Part shown: positions 51,901 through 64,000 of the stretch, piece after piece
Layout: each line of letters starts with the position of its first letter
How positions within the stretch are numbered: the stretch's first letter is position 1
From: Mesaphorura yosii
Taxonomy: Eukaryota; Arthropoda; Collembola; Poduromorpha; Tullbergiidae
NCBI GenBank assembly: GCA_009869945.1
Contig: WIXG01000018.1
Span: forward strand, 372,001-436,000
Length of the DNA stretch: 64,000 bases
Reading direction: 5' to 3'
The notes under the pieces: generated by a model
What the model was told of the DNA's origin: nothing
The model's input: only the letters and a program-made list of their open reading frames with translations
Databases searched by the model: none
Position numbers and translations under genes: made by a program

Positions 51901-54900
51901 CTAAAAGCACAAAGGCGGTCATGTACTCCGGCTTTACTTCAGTCTAGTGAAAAGAATGACAGCATGTATCTCACATTCACTGCACAACAAAAGAAGTGGA
52001 TAAAGACCTTTGCTATTTACATGTTCATGAGAAATTTCCAGCACAGTGAACACGATCACGGCGCTGCCGCAGAAAACAATACCCGAAAACGAATCTTGTG
52101 TTTTGCAAATAAATTGCTCAGAGAATTCCCAAACGTAATATTTTTGTCGTATCGTTATCTTTGCCTAACCCATCTTTAGTCGGTCAGTCAATTTTGTACG
52201 TAGGTTCGTTCTTTCACTCCTTGTCGGCGGTAGAACTCTTTTTCGTGTCCCATGTTTATTCAGTAGTGAGGCAATAGCGATGCAATCGATATGTCAAAGA
52301 GATGGAGAGACAGTTAAATGGATTGAAGATACAAAGTAAGAACTCGACAACAAATGTAGGGAACGGTGACCTCGCACTTTCTCATTCAAATCACATTTCT
52401 GCTTCGCTTCGTTTCATTTGATTCCAAGTGTTTAGCTGTCATGTGTTCCACTTCACATGCTCCGCGCATTCATCGCGTGAGACATACTTGAAAAGTGCTG
52501 GGCTCACGAAATTAAATTAACTCAATTAAATATATTGCACGAGAGTTCATTCAGACTGCTAATTGAACCCGTATTCGCAAGGCAGTAGCAGCTGCCAAGC
52601 AAAGTCTGGCCCTTCCGCATTTAATCAGGACATTAGAAAGCAGGAATGTGAAAAGGTCGCGGCCAATAATCGCGTTAACTGCCTCACGCAACGCCGTCGA
52701 CTGTAATTTTAGCTGTGATGTATCGGTACAATAGTGTAACTGGTACCAAGTACAGTACAGGCACACGCGCGTGATTTGACACTCCAAACACAAGAGGTAG
52801 ACGACGCAGGCAAAGAGCACTTAGAGATTATGGGCAATCTGGAAAGCGTTGCGTCGTTATTATTATTGATGATTGCTTTGCTTTTACCACATTATAAAGC
52901 TTCAAGAATGTGTGTTGTAGTAAATGTTCCAGCATGTACAATCGATGCAAATCGATAATGGTCCGAGTTCCATTGTGCTGGGCCTGAATTGCTTAGAATT
53001 TGTCGTCATTCAGAGGTCCTCAGTGTCTGCGAAGCAGTCGAAATGATGAAATGCAAGAATTTGTTCACGTACAAAGAAGTCATTAATTTTGCAGATGCTC
53101 TTTTTGCCCATGTTTTCTGTTGTCTAAGATGAATCGTGCTTCAGTTTCTCAGTTTATGACGCAAGTTGCACCAACCACGATCTCATTCACGATTCTGATG
53201 AATTGCTTCATTCCATTAATGGCTATGCAGGATTGAAAAGGAAACTCAGAGGTAAACTAAATTCTCACCCAAGAGGGAAACCCACGCATGTCGAAACTCT
53301 CGTCTAATTGACGAATTAATTTCTTGGCGCCCGAATTTTAATTAAGACAAAGTACAGTCCTAAAATAATTTTGTCTTCATGAAATCAAGGGGAGAATGTT
53401 GCGAACGGAAGTTCGACTTTTCCCACCTATGCAAATGCCGCACAAGCATCATTCCCTTACCAGTTTCCCGTAGCAGGTAGGCTTGAAGACAGTAATGAAG
53501 GTACGCACGACGACAGTGAAAGCTTTCTTTTGCTTTAGTTTGTGAACCTCTAATTTTGGTTTGCCAATAATTAAAAGCTTTTGTGGCTCAATAAGGCTCT
53601 CTCGCTCTAAGTTTCATTTTCTTAATGGATTTCAAAATCCAATTATTTTCATCAACTTTGTCGACAGCACGAGCTCATTTGGTGTGCTCTTCGACTGGTA
53701 GGCTTTCGTGTCATAAATCAAGCCGTCATAACGAATAGCACAAGAAAAAGCTTAGAAATCATGCATTTCGGTCAGGAAGAAACGTGGACCTGCGTAAGGC
53801 GCATGCACACGCAAGAGCAAGATGAACGGTAACGCCTGTAGGATATGCAATAAAATATGCAGGGCAGAGATGCATTCACGAACCACAGGCTTAAGACGTA
53901 AGACGACGAGGAGGTTCAATTTAAAGTCAAATACGGCTAGAAAAAAGGTAAAGGTGGAAATTATTGATTGTTCCATTTTCCACGTGTTCTTTCTCTTGAT
54001 TTCAATATGGGTACTATTTATGGAACGGAGCCCGAAGGATGTTGTGTATAAAAGGTTAATAAGAGTACCACCACGGAAAACTCTGGCTTGGTGCTGGTCT
54101 GGTCCCTTTCCGCCTTTGAACCTCGAGCACACAGTAAACACAGCAAACAGGGAACGATAAATAAAACGGACGCGTGTTAGATGATCGTAAACGCTGAAGT
54201 AGACCGAGACTAACTGCAAACTACATCCTGGTCATGTCGGGCATGTGCCTGCTCACTGGATTCGCTTTATAAAAGAAATTTTTCACACAAAAGCTTTTGC
54301 ATTGAGTGCCAAAGGGAAAGAGGAAAGTCCACGCATTTTGTTACGGCTGTCAAGTTCGATCATCGCGAGAATGGAGAAAGTAAAATACAAAGACTAATAA
54401 ACCGCCAGGAGAGGAAAAGAGAAATATCTCGAATGTTTTCTTTTCCTTTACTGTTGCGTACGCAGTTGTTATCGGCCTCCATGCTGTTGTGCTCGTTGGC
54501 ACGAGTTTATCTACCAGAAGGCTCAGCCGCGCGCACCTGCCTGCCAGTGCCATTACTCGATTTAGAGAATTACCACTTTGCAAATATTTTCTAAGCAAAA
54601 GTAAAGGTCAAAAGATGAGGCAGGCGGACTGGATGAGAATCATCTTCTGCACTTGGTGAAGGATGAACCAGGTGGAATTTAATTTCACGCTCACGCGCGG
54701 CTTGTCCTCGCCTTGGTACTCATCTCCTTTATTTGGATTGGCCAAGCGTTAACGAAATCTGCAAAAAACTTTCGACCGAACAAAATTGCGTGACAGAATG
54801 GGAGAAAGTTGCCAATCGCGAAACAACTGAAATGTGAGAGGCTTTGGCAAAAAGTTCCTGCGAAATAGTGGACATCGTATCATAGACTTCAGTAATTGGA

Positions 54901-57087
54901 CAAGGCTGTCTGTCGGATATCACTGCGCTTTATCTCGAATTGGAAGAGTACGGGTACGGGGTCTTTTGCGTGGCTTTGTGATGAAATTTTAAGCTCACCA
55001 CCGCACAATCATTCAAGTCGTTTATTTATTAGCATTTTTAGTTGGGTGAGTTCAATCGCGTTAATTGCGCATAAGAATCTTTTTGCACACCTGCAGCAAT
55101 AACAGAAAGCCATAATAGCCCGGCTTTATCGATTCTTAAGGCTTCATTAGTAAACTCCGTCAAATAGTAATGAATTAGTAATGTTAGAGTATCACGAGCG
55201 GAGAGACTATATGCTTGCTTGCAGATTCAACCGCTTAGCTCAGCCAGTCAGGAAGGGCAGCAACTGATCTCTTTGATATTTTATATTATTTTCACCTTGA
55301 AAAAGAAATGAGAATGTGACGTTCGTCCTGGAAGAAATAAAGTCGCAGTAATAACTCGAAAACAGTTTTTGCAAACAGCAAGGGCACTCAGCTCAGCTTC
55401 CAACTTCAAAACCTCAAGCTGAACAAGCATACACTTTAAGATCAAAGAAAGTCCTCACTAATGAATAGTTGACAACTTGGCGAAGGAAGGACTTTCCAAT
55501 TTTTCCAGTGTGTTGCTTTTGCTTTGCTCCTTCTGAAAGTGAAAAATTTAATCAAGATTTCCACGACGACTTGTCGATGCGGTGGCGGTGTTGCCATTTT
55601 TCACAAGCAGGAATTTTCGAGTTCCTTTCCTTGTTGCAGTTGCATCTGCAAGGGTGGAACGCTTAAGAAATCAGAACCAATTTTGAGTCATTGCTGTGAA
55701 TGAGCTACTTAACAAAGACTGTTTGAACAGGCACGGCACGATGGCTACATTTTTTGTTCTCTGTACTGGAAAACTGAACAAAGAATGAAGAGCATTTGAT
55801 ACTTTGCACGTTCAGACCCGCGGTCCATGTTCACATGATTTTATGGCGATAAACAGGTCTTTATAATCCCACACTTGCACTCTTGGACAAAAGATTGGCT
55901 GGTTGGTTTTGTATCTCAAATGAAAGCTGCCTCTGGTGCACAACAATATATTGAAACATTTCTGTGTAATTTATTTACACAAACGACAAAAGAGTCCTGG
56001 CAGATTGTTTGCACAAGGCATCAAATGACTTTCTCTATTCGGCGCGACAAAGTACATACACGAGTTGCTATCTATTCGGAAAATGAGATACGCACGGCTA
56101 AATAATGTAGCAACGGGATAGCGATAAGGCGACTTGTAAAAACATGAACAAGCTTTCATGTCTTTTCTCTGCTGTCACCGCGCCTGATTGATTTCTTGAT
56201 TTTACTTCTGATTTGGCTTTTTGTAGTTGACACAAGCCCGACAAGCATAAATACAAACACAAATACAAGGTAGAAAGTAATCAAATCGAGCGCTGTACGT
56301 GTAGAGTCCAAAGCACGTGGAAATTTCGTCAAAGCACGTCGAAGCAATAGCACGATATGCAAAATTCTTTAATGATAAGTTCACATTTTAATTCAGAGCA
56401 CGAAATTGATTTTTGCGAGCACGGGACGTGATTATTGCCTTGTACACTTTGAAATCAACTTTTGATTAGAGTTCTGGAATTTGAGGCTCAATATTTGTTC
56501 AAGTCTTTGACATCAGTTGAGTGAAGGAAATTCGTTCTACATCAGCCCGGTAGTTAGTGATAAACAATGGCAATGCGATTGATATTATTTTCTCTTCATG
56601 TGGTCGTAATAAGCACAGATGAGGATGCCAATTCTGTGGCGTGCACAATTTGATGACGTTGGTTAAGCCTACTAAGTCACGCCATATTACAAAATCTGCC
56701 AAAGCCTCATTCGGGTTTCAACGTTTGAATCCATTGGCATAAAATCCCATAAGCCTTCTGAGATTTTCACTAAGCTTAAGCTAACTAATATGAGTTTGGT
56801 TTATTGACAATTGCCTTTATCGTCAAAATGTCTTTTCCTTTTTTGTCATTTAAAATTCAATCTGGTGATCTCCTTTTTCAATATTCTCTCCTTTAGTATA
56901 CTTTTATTTCCAGAAGCATAGCGAAACGTGAGCAATGCATTTATTTTGTTATTTTTTACTCACAGATTTGCTCCGATTGGGAAACGCGCAAATTGGAAAC
57001 TCAAACTTGCTCCGACGTGCACGAGGCACCATTTCCACCTGGGTCACAAATATTTGCGTGAGAGCTCAAAACGCAGTCAAAACGTGA
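48947..57087 (+). CDS. Uncharacterised scaffold with candidate PKA-anchoring helix and PP1-docking motif
   Basis: I do not recognise an orthologue. Proposed exons: 48947-49022, 50713-51302, 51503-51560, 53153-53251, 53390-53476, 56966-57087 (343 residues). The first three are secure; the next two fit by phase; the last is tentative. The protein is mostly disordered and Ser/Pro-rich (SSPKSPRKSAK). Two short motifs stand out. RRLNF (38-42), followed by an acidic stretch, fits the [RK]-[VIL]-x-[FW] docking site for protein phosphatase 1. Residues 197-218 (QLVEIATRFVNEIIEKAKAE...) form an amphipathic helix that fits the A-kinase anchoring consensus position by position (A-xx-F-V-xx-I-I-xx-A). Together they suggest a kinase/phosphatase scaffold. 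An alternative donor at 53501 would lengthen exon 5. Introns of 1.7, 1.6 and 3.5 kb are large for this window. A polyA signal is at 57952-57957. Confidence 0.6.
49023..50712 (+). other. First intron of the scaffold gene
   Basis: 1.69-kb AT-rich intron between GTAAGT at 49023 and the acceptor CAG at 50710-50712. No coding content seen. Confidence 0.5.
53477..56965 (+). other. Long candidate intron of the scaffold gene
   Basis: 3.5 kb with no convincing gene. A 30-base segment at 53668-53697 has an acceptor (TCGACAG) and donor (GTAGGC) and keeps phase 1 on both sides, so it could be an optional microexon. Other open frames (for example 53752-54219 on the reverse strand) look like noise. Confidence 0.35.
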
Positions 57088-57951
57088 ATAGCTCCCTGAC
57101 AGAAATTCCAGTGAAGTTTATGGTTGGGGAGCGACGCGCAGAAGGGGAGTGCTTCAACAATATTGACTTGCATGACATTAAACACTCAAAGCTCCAAAAG
57201 TTGATCCTTCCAAGTTGAGTAACCGTCTTCTAGCAATCAACTCATGCGTGTAACAATTTCAACCCCAGCTCGTCTACCATTTGTTGAAGATTGTGTTCAG
57301 TGTTTTCGGTAGCCATGTTTCGGACAAGAGAGAATTCGTTTGATTGTTCATCTCTTTGTTTGTTGGAGTAATTTTAATGTACTGTGAAATACACAATAGG
57401 CTAGGGGTAGCAATATTACACTGTATAAATCGGTTTTAGATGTTCGTGTAGATGTTGTCTTTGCAAGTGCAATAGGCTCAGTACAACCTTAGTATAGCAA
57501 ACTAGTTGAGTAGCCAGCTAAACCTTGGACCAGTCAGGAATCATTTCATGATCGTTTTATGTGCATTTTCTCGTATTCCAAACATTCAAGGTTAGTACGT
57601 TTCCTTTTGCATGTGAAAGTTGTTGGTTGTACCTTATCTGAGCATCATTTAACATGTAACCTGCAAATTCACCGTCGAGAAAAAATATTTGTGAAACTGG
57701 ATGGATTCTGATGACTTGAATTGTGATGTCGGGTTTCCATCCAAGTTATAATAGTATCGTTCTTTGGATATTGACCCTCATCTAGTTAAATTTCATTAAC
57801 ATCAACTTGCTTACATTTTAGGATATAAATATCGCGTGTAACTGAATACTTGGACAGTTTCCGGAGACCATAGACTATGTTAGAAACAAACGCACGAGAG
57901 TGAAAGTATTAGCAATGTGACCAATAAGCGTGTATATATTTTTATGACTTG

Positions 57952-57957
57952 AATAAA
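57952..57957 (+). terminator. Polyadenylation signal, plus-strand scaffold gene
   Basis: AATAAA about 865 bases after the proposed stop at 57087. It lies 215 bases from the reverse-strand signal of HERC1, so the two genes end tail to tail. Confidence 0.4.
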
Positions 57958-58171
57958 GTCCGTATTGAGAATCCGTGACCTCACTCTTCGGCTGTACCTT
58001 TTTGGAATTTTATTGAACGTGAAGGAATGTCATAATATAAAACACGTAATAAACTCACACGAATGACTAACTAATCTACGGCGCTCGTAACAGGAATATC
58101 GCCATACAATACTGCCCTCTTTCAACTGAATGGCGAGAAAAAGAAGGGCTGCGTTGCATCTTATTCGCTAA

Positions 58172-58177
58172 TTTATT
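58172..58177 (-). terminator. Polyadenylation signal of HERC1
   Basis: TTTATT on the plus strand, AATAAA on the reverse, 112 bases beyond the HERC1 stop codon. Confidence 0.5.
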
Positions 58178-58288
58178 CTACTTGTTAATTTTGACTGGAT
58201 CAGTTGATTAGTGCGTACTCTTTGGGCAATTGGTCTAACACAGTTTTGTTGAGATTAAATCTAACGTCATCCCAAAATTAGTTTCACA

Positions 58289-61200
58289 TTATCCTATAAT
58301 TTCAACGTCATCGTCTTCATCCTCTAGCTCAAATCCATTATTCCGGGCAAGCATGTAATTGTCCATGTCAATGCAAGTGCAGTTGTTTATTGCGTAGCGT
58401 AGTTTCTCACTCATTTTTTCCTGCAACGGGAAACAGGGTATGACATGAGCGAATTCATCGTGCACATCGTTAGCGTCTGACGTAAGCACTCTCTAATTAC
58501 AAAGAACTTACCTTGGACGAGTAGGGTGGCAGTCTCAATTGGAAAAAGCATGTCTGCAAACAAGCATTTTTATATTGTATCCGGAGGATCAATTAAGGAG
58601 TTTGAAGAAAGTGAAAAGAATGACATACCTGAGATGTGGGCAACCCATTAACGGGACGATCGACTCGCATTACTTGAAAACGCTGTGAAAAATCAGCCAC
58701 ATTAGCTGGAAGCCTCGATCTCCCAGAAACAAATCTCATAAAGAGCACTCGTTCGGCGTTTGAGAATTCTTCCAGAATCTCCCAGAGCCAACGGACCAAT
58801 TCATGTGTCTCATCCATTTCGCGATAGCTGAGGTAGAAAAACAATAAAGATTTGCCATATAGTTGAAAGTTAGAGAAGCATACACTAAACTTACCGAACA
58901 ACCTGCTTCAATAAACTAATTGAGATGTCGGGCAGGCCGCAAATGAGTTGTTCTAAATAAGATCCTGTCATCAGAGATAAAAGTGGCACGGGTATGATGT
59001 CGCTCAACCCCTCGCGCATTGCTGCAACCTTGAACCAAATTATTTAACAAATTAATTCTCAGTGGAAACGATATTGCCAATTGTCTTTCGCAACAGTGGG
59101 TACCTGAAGGTCCATTTCGTGAAGGCGGAAATGTATGGCCTTCTCAATGTAGTCCAGTCGGTTATGGAAAGTCAAAGGGATGCTTCTTCCACCACTTACA
59201 ATGGGAACAATCTTTCCTGTGCTACTTGTTCCTTCGTAGCACTCTAACGGAAACACTTCGTGAAAAGTTTCCTCGTTAAACTGGCTTGAAACGTTGTCCT
59301 TTATTGACTTCAGACCCTGAATGTACATTGCATCAACCTCTTCCAAGTCTTCGACGGTTACTTCTTGCCCGACCAAAATCTTCCAGATGAAAGCAGCTAG
59401 AGGGATTGCGACAGGCTTCTTTGTCCGGATAGCAACTCCCAGCAAGATACCTTCAATGAAAAGCGTAGCGTTAGGTAAGTAGTTGCAAAAATTTAAACGT
59501 GGATAGAGATCGTAATTTACCAATGAATTTAAAAGCCATCAAATCTTCACTAGATGTCAAATCAGGATTCAGAAGAAACCTGTCTCTGTTATACCCAACG
59601 TCGTTTAATGCATTTGGACAATTGATAAGGTAAGGCAAAGTTCCGTTTGTGAGCTCAATGCACATTTCTGTAAAGAAAAGTCATGCAGTCAAGTCTTCAA
59701 AGGTCACTTTTTTATTCAAAGCTTTTGCCTCTTACCTGTGATCGTATCATCAAACACTCCACCTGTACCAAAAGAAACAATAAGATGAAAGTAATAGCGA
59801 ACCCACAATTTATTTCGTGAATATTCATTACCTGCATCATCGGCACCTTCTCCGACCAATTTCACTTTCCAAGCTCGCGAGGATAGCCTCAACTCATGCG
59901 AATGAAGTTTCATGACCTGACGCGAAATCTGTGTAAATATAGGCTTCTTCTTCTTTCCTCTAACAGCGATCCGTCGAACAGTTATGGTAGGACCATAGGT
60001 ACGTTGTTGTAGCATCGTACGACATAGAGTACGAATAAAGGGAAGAGTGGCGACTCTCGGCGTGAGCAAGGTCCGAAGTTTTCCATGTGTGGGAGCAAAT
60101 CCAGGCTCATTATGTTTCGGTGCACATCCCACTGGTGCTGTTAACGGCAAGAACTTCCAAGACTTGAATAACAAGTCGGAAAAACTATGCAGCAACTTCA
60201 ATCTCGAACGGATCTTCTCAACAGGTACGTTGTGAAGTCTCGGGTACTGAGTTGGCACCGCGTTGGGAGAACCCAGCAGAAGACGAACATCTTCTCCTCG
60301 TTCTTGTCTTGGGGCTGTCCATGCAGCTGAATGAGTTCGACCTGCGGATATTTGCTGAATACCTTTGCCGGAAAGTACTTTTATGCGCTCAGGTTCCTTT
60401 TGGAAAAGGGTGTGTCCCAACCCAAGTTGTCCTGTCGAGAAAGTGGAGTATATTTCCTGATTCCGAAACACTTCAAAAGAGGTAGGTCTTTACCTTCTCC
60501 ATTGCTTCCCCATCCATAAACTTCATTGTCTTTCGTAACGCATAAGGTGTATTCCGCGCCAACTGCAATGTCGACTATGAACTTGTCGCTCAACACCATT
60601 ACCTACAAAAAATGTACATTGAAGGATTGTCGACATTACGTGAACTACGAAAAACCTACGAGCACTTAACCCTACCTGAGTTGGGCGAAGGGTACAAGAA
60701 CGTCCACTTGATTGAGCTGTAAATTTGTCTAATCCACACGTGAATACACGACCGAGCTTTGTGAGAAACACAGTAAACTGAGATCCACAGCCAACTTTGA
60801 CTATTCCAACGTTGTTAAGAGATTCCACAATATGAGGAGCAGCAACTGTACTGGTTGATCCGAGACCCAACTTCCCGTTTTCTCCTAGAAAGTTGTTTAA
60901 ATGCTTTATCCTGTATACAGAGACGAAACGACAAGAACATACCATCACCAAAAGACCAAACTGTGTTATAATCTTTTGACACACAAACGGTGTGCGCAAG
61001 CCCGCATGCCAAGTATCCAATGTGGTAATTTTCAAGTGAGGCGATTTTTTCTGGGTACTTTTTGTTTCCTGTGTTAACACCAAGTCCAAGTCGTCCCAGC
61101 TCACAAGAGCCAAATATGAAGACAACGCCATTCTCGGTCACGCAGCAGGTGTGCTTCCAGCCAACGGCTACCTGCACGATTTTCTCATGTTTGAGGAACT

Positions 61201-64000
61201 CCACCTGCTTCGGCCTACGCTGACGCTCCGTGTTTCCGTGTCCCAATTTGCCGTAGTCTCCTGAACATGCGACAGGTTTTTAATAAAATGAAATCTTATA
61301 CACGGGGTAAAACATACCGTCTCCCCAAGTGAAGATTTCTCCAGATTCGGTAATAGCAGCAGAGTGCCCGTCGCTTCCACTAGAGGTTGATAGCTGAACA
61401 ATGGTGTATCCTAGATTAAAAGAAGAGTACTCCTTCAAACGCCACGAAAAACCGAGGCAGAAGAGTTGAATTCGGTAATCAAACCTGACAGAGCAGAAAT
61501 GACAGCCTGTGTTTGCAAATCGTCTGAGTTGCCGTGGCCTAGAATGTGGTCGGCAAATAATGCGTAAATGAGTCCTGAAGAGATATAAACTTCCGGTGCG
61601 TAGAAATGAACTTACCCAGTCTCCCGTATGAACCCTCGCCCAACGAGCTAACTGATCCATTTGATTGAATCAAGAACGTACAATTTTGCCCACAAATTAC
61701 TTGACTCGTTCCCTGGAAACTTTGTGCTAACTTGGGAGTATTCAAATTCCTTCCAGCGTCGCCCAACTGTCCGTGACGACCAGCCCCGAACATCCATACC
61801 TGAATCTGAGAACAAAAGTTGCGATAAAAAATACTTGTATGCTGCGCAAATAAATGTAAAGCGAATACTAAGTACGAACTTTTCCACCGTACTGCCAATC
61901 GTGCGGCTGGTTTGTCGCCCAGTTGATGATTTCGGCATCCATTTCCAATGTCCACGCAGCATCACAGGCTGATTCCTCGACTTGAAATTTTTCCATAAAA
62001 CCTTTCGGCAGTTCTGATCTGTTAATCAGGGCTTCGGCAGTGCTGGTAACCATCCCAATCGATCCGAGCCAATCCCACATAAGTCCTCCGCTTTCACGCG
62101 TTAAGGCAGGAGTTTGTAGAATCTTGTCCAAACCAAGGTTTAGTGCTAGCGTGGCTAAACTTTGCAAGTATCTTGAATGAAGCAGGTGATCGCCGCTGTC
62201 AACTTTCGGTTTCTCGTACAAGTACTGCTCTTGCAGCATATGCGGAAGATAACTGAACAGAGCCTTCAGTGCAGGCATTGTGTGAAACCCATTTAACCCT
62301 TGCTCTAAAAGGGCCTTGCGACACGCAGCAAACACGATGTTGTTGCGCATTCTATGATCGTTGTATAAAATTAACTTCACTTCTCGCGATCGAGTGAAGC
62401 AACATGCCAGAAGTTCACCCATCCAGCAAATTTCTTGAACACCGCCAGCCCCACAGTACGTGTAGAGTAAAATTCCATGTTCAACCGACCAGAAGTTCAC
62501 AAACCCATTGCCCTTGGAGTTTCCAGACGCCAGGATTGTTCCAGTCGCGTTAAATGCTATGCTGGTAACTGGATAGAATGGACTCGACCGCAAATGCTGG
62601 ACCAATTTGACTCTATCTTCGCAAGTGTCAGAAAATTCCACACATGAAGACTTGAATGACTTAACCAGCCAAAGAGCGATAGTGCCATCATTCATTCCGA
62701 TTGCGACGAGGCTTGGATACGGTCCAGTAGAGACAAAGGGTGACCACGCCAATGAAATGGGAATCTGCTCCAAATCAATTTCTTGAACACACAGCCAGTA
62801 GAATGAGGAAGTCGATGGCATATTGTGGTTCACTGATTCTGTCCAGATTCTGGCTACTTTGTCATCACCGCAAGACAACAAACTCTCGCCAGAAGGATCA
62901 AATGTCAAGCCGGTTAAGCAGCCAAGATGGGCCCTTGAAATGAAATATTCATATTATCGGGTTAAAGCAACTGATGTGCAGGGATTCGGTGAAGTAAACA
63001 CATTTTTCAAACTACCTTTGACTGAACGCCTTATAATTCAGGTCCTTTCGAGAGAGTTTTATCAAACCATCAAAGTATCCAACTGCAAACGACCCATCAC
63101 TGCAAGGCCAGTCAATGAAGCTCACTCCACCTTGAATTGAAAGAAGGTAAGTGCACTCCTTCTTATATACATTTGCCATAAATTTTTTTTCAACTGCTTA
63201 CTGGTTGGATGGGGTGGTAGAACTTCTACCATTGGAAAGGATGAATTAGTGGAGACGGAGATTAGTGCCACACTTCCATCAACTCGACCAATAAGTAAGT
63301 AATCGACATTTTTTTCACTGTCATCGTTGTGTGATGTTCTTTTGGGAAATGCCAGAACAGTAATTAAGGTAGGATGCTCGTCAACGTGGCATTTCGTAGG
63401 GTCAGACCCATCCAGCGTCCAAATATTTAGAGAGTAGTTCATTGAGGCAGCCAAAAATGTTCCTAAACGCAAAATTTTCACCAATAAAATACTGAACCAT
63501 TTGGTCTTCCGTCGAAGCATGTACCGCTAGAACTCCAGGCCAAGGTAGATATGATTTCTCCACTTTCGGAATTTTCAAAGTCAGCACGCGGTTTTTGAAA
63601 CATGAGTACGCTTTCCGGTTGGGCTGTTTTGTTCTCCACCGAAAATGAATAAGTCCTAACAGTGCCTCCATGCTCGTAGCCACCTGAAAAACATTATTCA
63701 TAAGTTACGACATTAACACATAACAACATTAAATTGCATTCTATAAATAACCTGCTGTGCAAAGTTGGTTTCTTCTTTCAAGCCACTTCAAGCAAGTGAC
63801 ACGATTATCGTGGCCTGTAATTGACACAGTCTCGCATTTTGGCATTGCTCCTGCCACGTCCATGAAATTCGTCGATGCGGGATTAGGAACTCGTGATGAA
63901 GTGGCTCGGTTGGCGAGATAGACTACAAGTTGCTCAATGGCCCACTGTCGATTATTGAAGAGAGCGCTCATGCCAGCCATTGCCAAACCATCCAGCAAAA
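58289..64000 (-). CDS. HERC1: Giant HECT E3 ubiquitin ligase HERC1, C-terminal part (5' end outside window)
   Basis: The last 1476 residues. Reverse-strand exons: 63998-63752, 63683-63525, 63462-63202, 63130-63016, 62933-61880, 61799-61616, 61538-61485, 61410-61318, 61260-60943, 60884-60676, 60602-60494, 60431-59832, 59762-59736, 59667-59521, 59450-59104, 59028-58895, 58827-58629, 58553-58512, 58420-58289. In order: WD40 repeats (residues about 65-480: TGHDNRVTCLKWL, GTFLAASMNYSLNIWTL, DDKVARIW); a seven-fold RCC1-like domain (about 613-975: WMFGAGRHGQLGDAGRN, WGDGDYGKLGHGN, WGSNGEGQLGLGH); then the HECT domain from KVKLVGEGADDAGG to the end. The catalytic cysteine is residue 1421 of this fragment, in SQTCFFQLRLPPYSS. 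The domain order and C-terminus (RYAINNCTCIDMDNYML) are those of HERC1, not HERC2. A 27-base exon (59736-59762) is required to keep GGVFDDTIT. The true protein would extend several thousand residues further. Confidence 0.95.

Noticed and set aside
63463-63481. A 19-base GT...AG segment that looked like an ultrashort intron in HERC1
   Set aside because: It arose from following the wrong frame in the exon before it. In the correct WD40 frame (TLAWSSSG then TFLAASM) the donor is GTACAT at 63524 and the intron is an ordinary 62 bases.
63402-63701. Reverse frame overlapping HERC1 exons, with a plausible acceptor at its start
   Set aside because: The alternative phase gives the WD40 pattern (GGYEHGGTVRTYSFS, STLAWSSSG) and joins both neighbours correctly.

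Overview
This is nuclear DNA from an animal, most likely an arthropod. Genes are split by GT-AG introns, many of them only 60-90 bases long, and intergenic sequence is moderately AT-rich. Gene content is metazoan. The strongest taxonomic clue is a nicotinic receptor beta1 subunit whose membrane helices and C-terminus look almost insect-like. The species cannot be fixed from the sequence. There are no prokaryotic operons, CRISPR arrays, rRNA genes or convincing tRNA genes. I rebuilt exons by hand from splice sites and reading phase. Every gene model with both ends located sums to a whole number of codons, except where noted.

Layout, left to right. 2974-10826 (+): nicotinic acetylcholine receptor beta1-type subunit, signal-peptide exon not found, with a decayed duplicate of its Cys-loop exon and a small reverse-strand gene inside one intron. 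12830-14665 (+): a second, very divergent receptor subunit. 16529-17389 (+): small single-pass membrane protein of unknown function. 18222-19947 (-): short receptor-like kinase of LMTK/AATYK type. 21100-24505 (+): DCAF15-like substrate receptor of a CUL4-DDB1 ubiquitin ligase. 25117-27536 (+): membrane-anchored carboxylesterase. 27833-29693 (-): cyclopropane-fatty-acid synthase-like enzyme, a bacterial-type family. About 5.5 kb without a recognisable gene follows. 35168-37849 (+): DBH/MOXD1-type copper monooxygenase. 38470-39327 (-): HAD phosphatase (PUDP-like). 40099-42325 (-): ALG8 glucosyltransferase. 42586-46477 (+): LRR plus guanylate-kinase-like protein (LRGUK-like), head to head with ALG8 across 260 bp. 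48947-57087 (+): unnamed scaffold with a candidate PKA-anchoring helix and PP1-docking motif. 58289-64000 (-): C-terminal part of the giant E3 ligase HERC1, running off the right edge.

Most neighbours look like an ordinary dispersed gene neighbourhood rather than one pathway. The functional pairings I would defend are the two receptor subunits, which share exon architecture and are probably tandem paralogues, and the ALG8/LRGUK divergent pair, which probably shares a promoter. The most unusual items are the decayed Cys-loop exon (Cys to Arg, no donor, yet mostly synonymous divergence), the rewritten pore of the second receptor subunit, the bacterial-type CFA synthase, the kinase-only LMTK, the LRGUK with a lost P-loop and the uncharacterised PKA/PP1 scaffold candidate.
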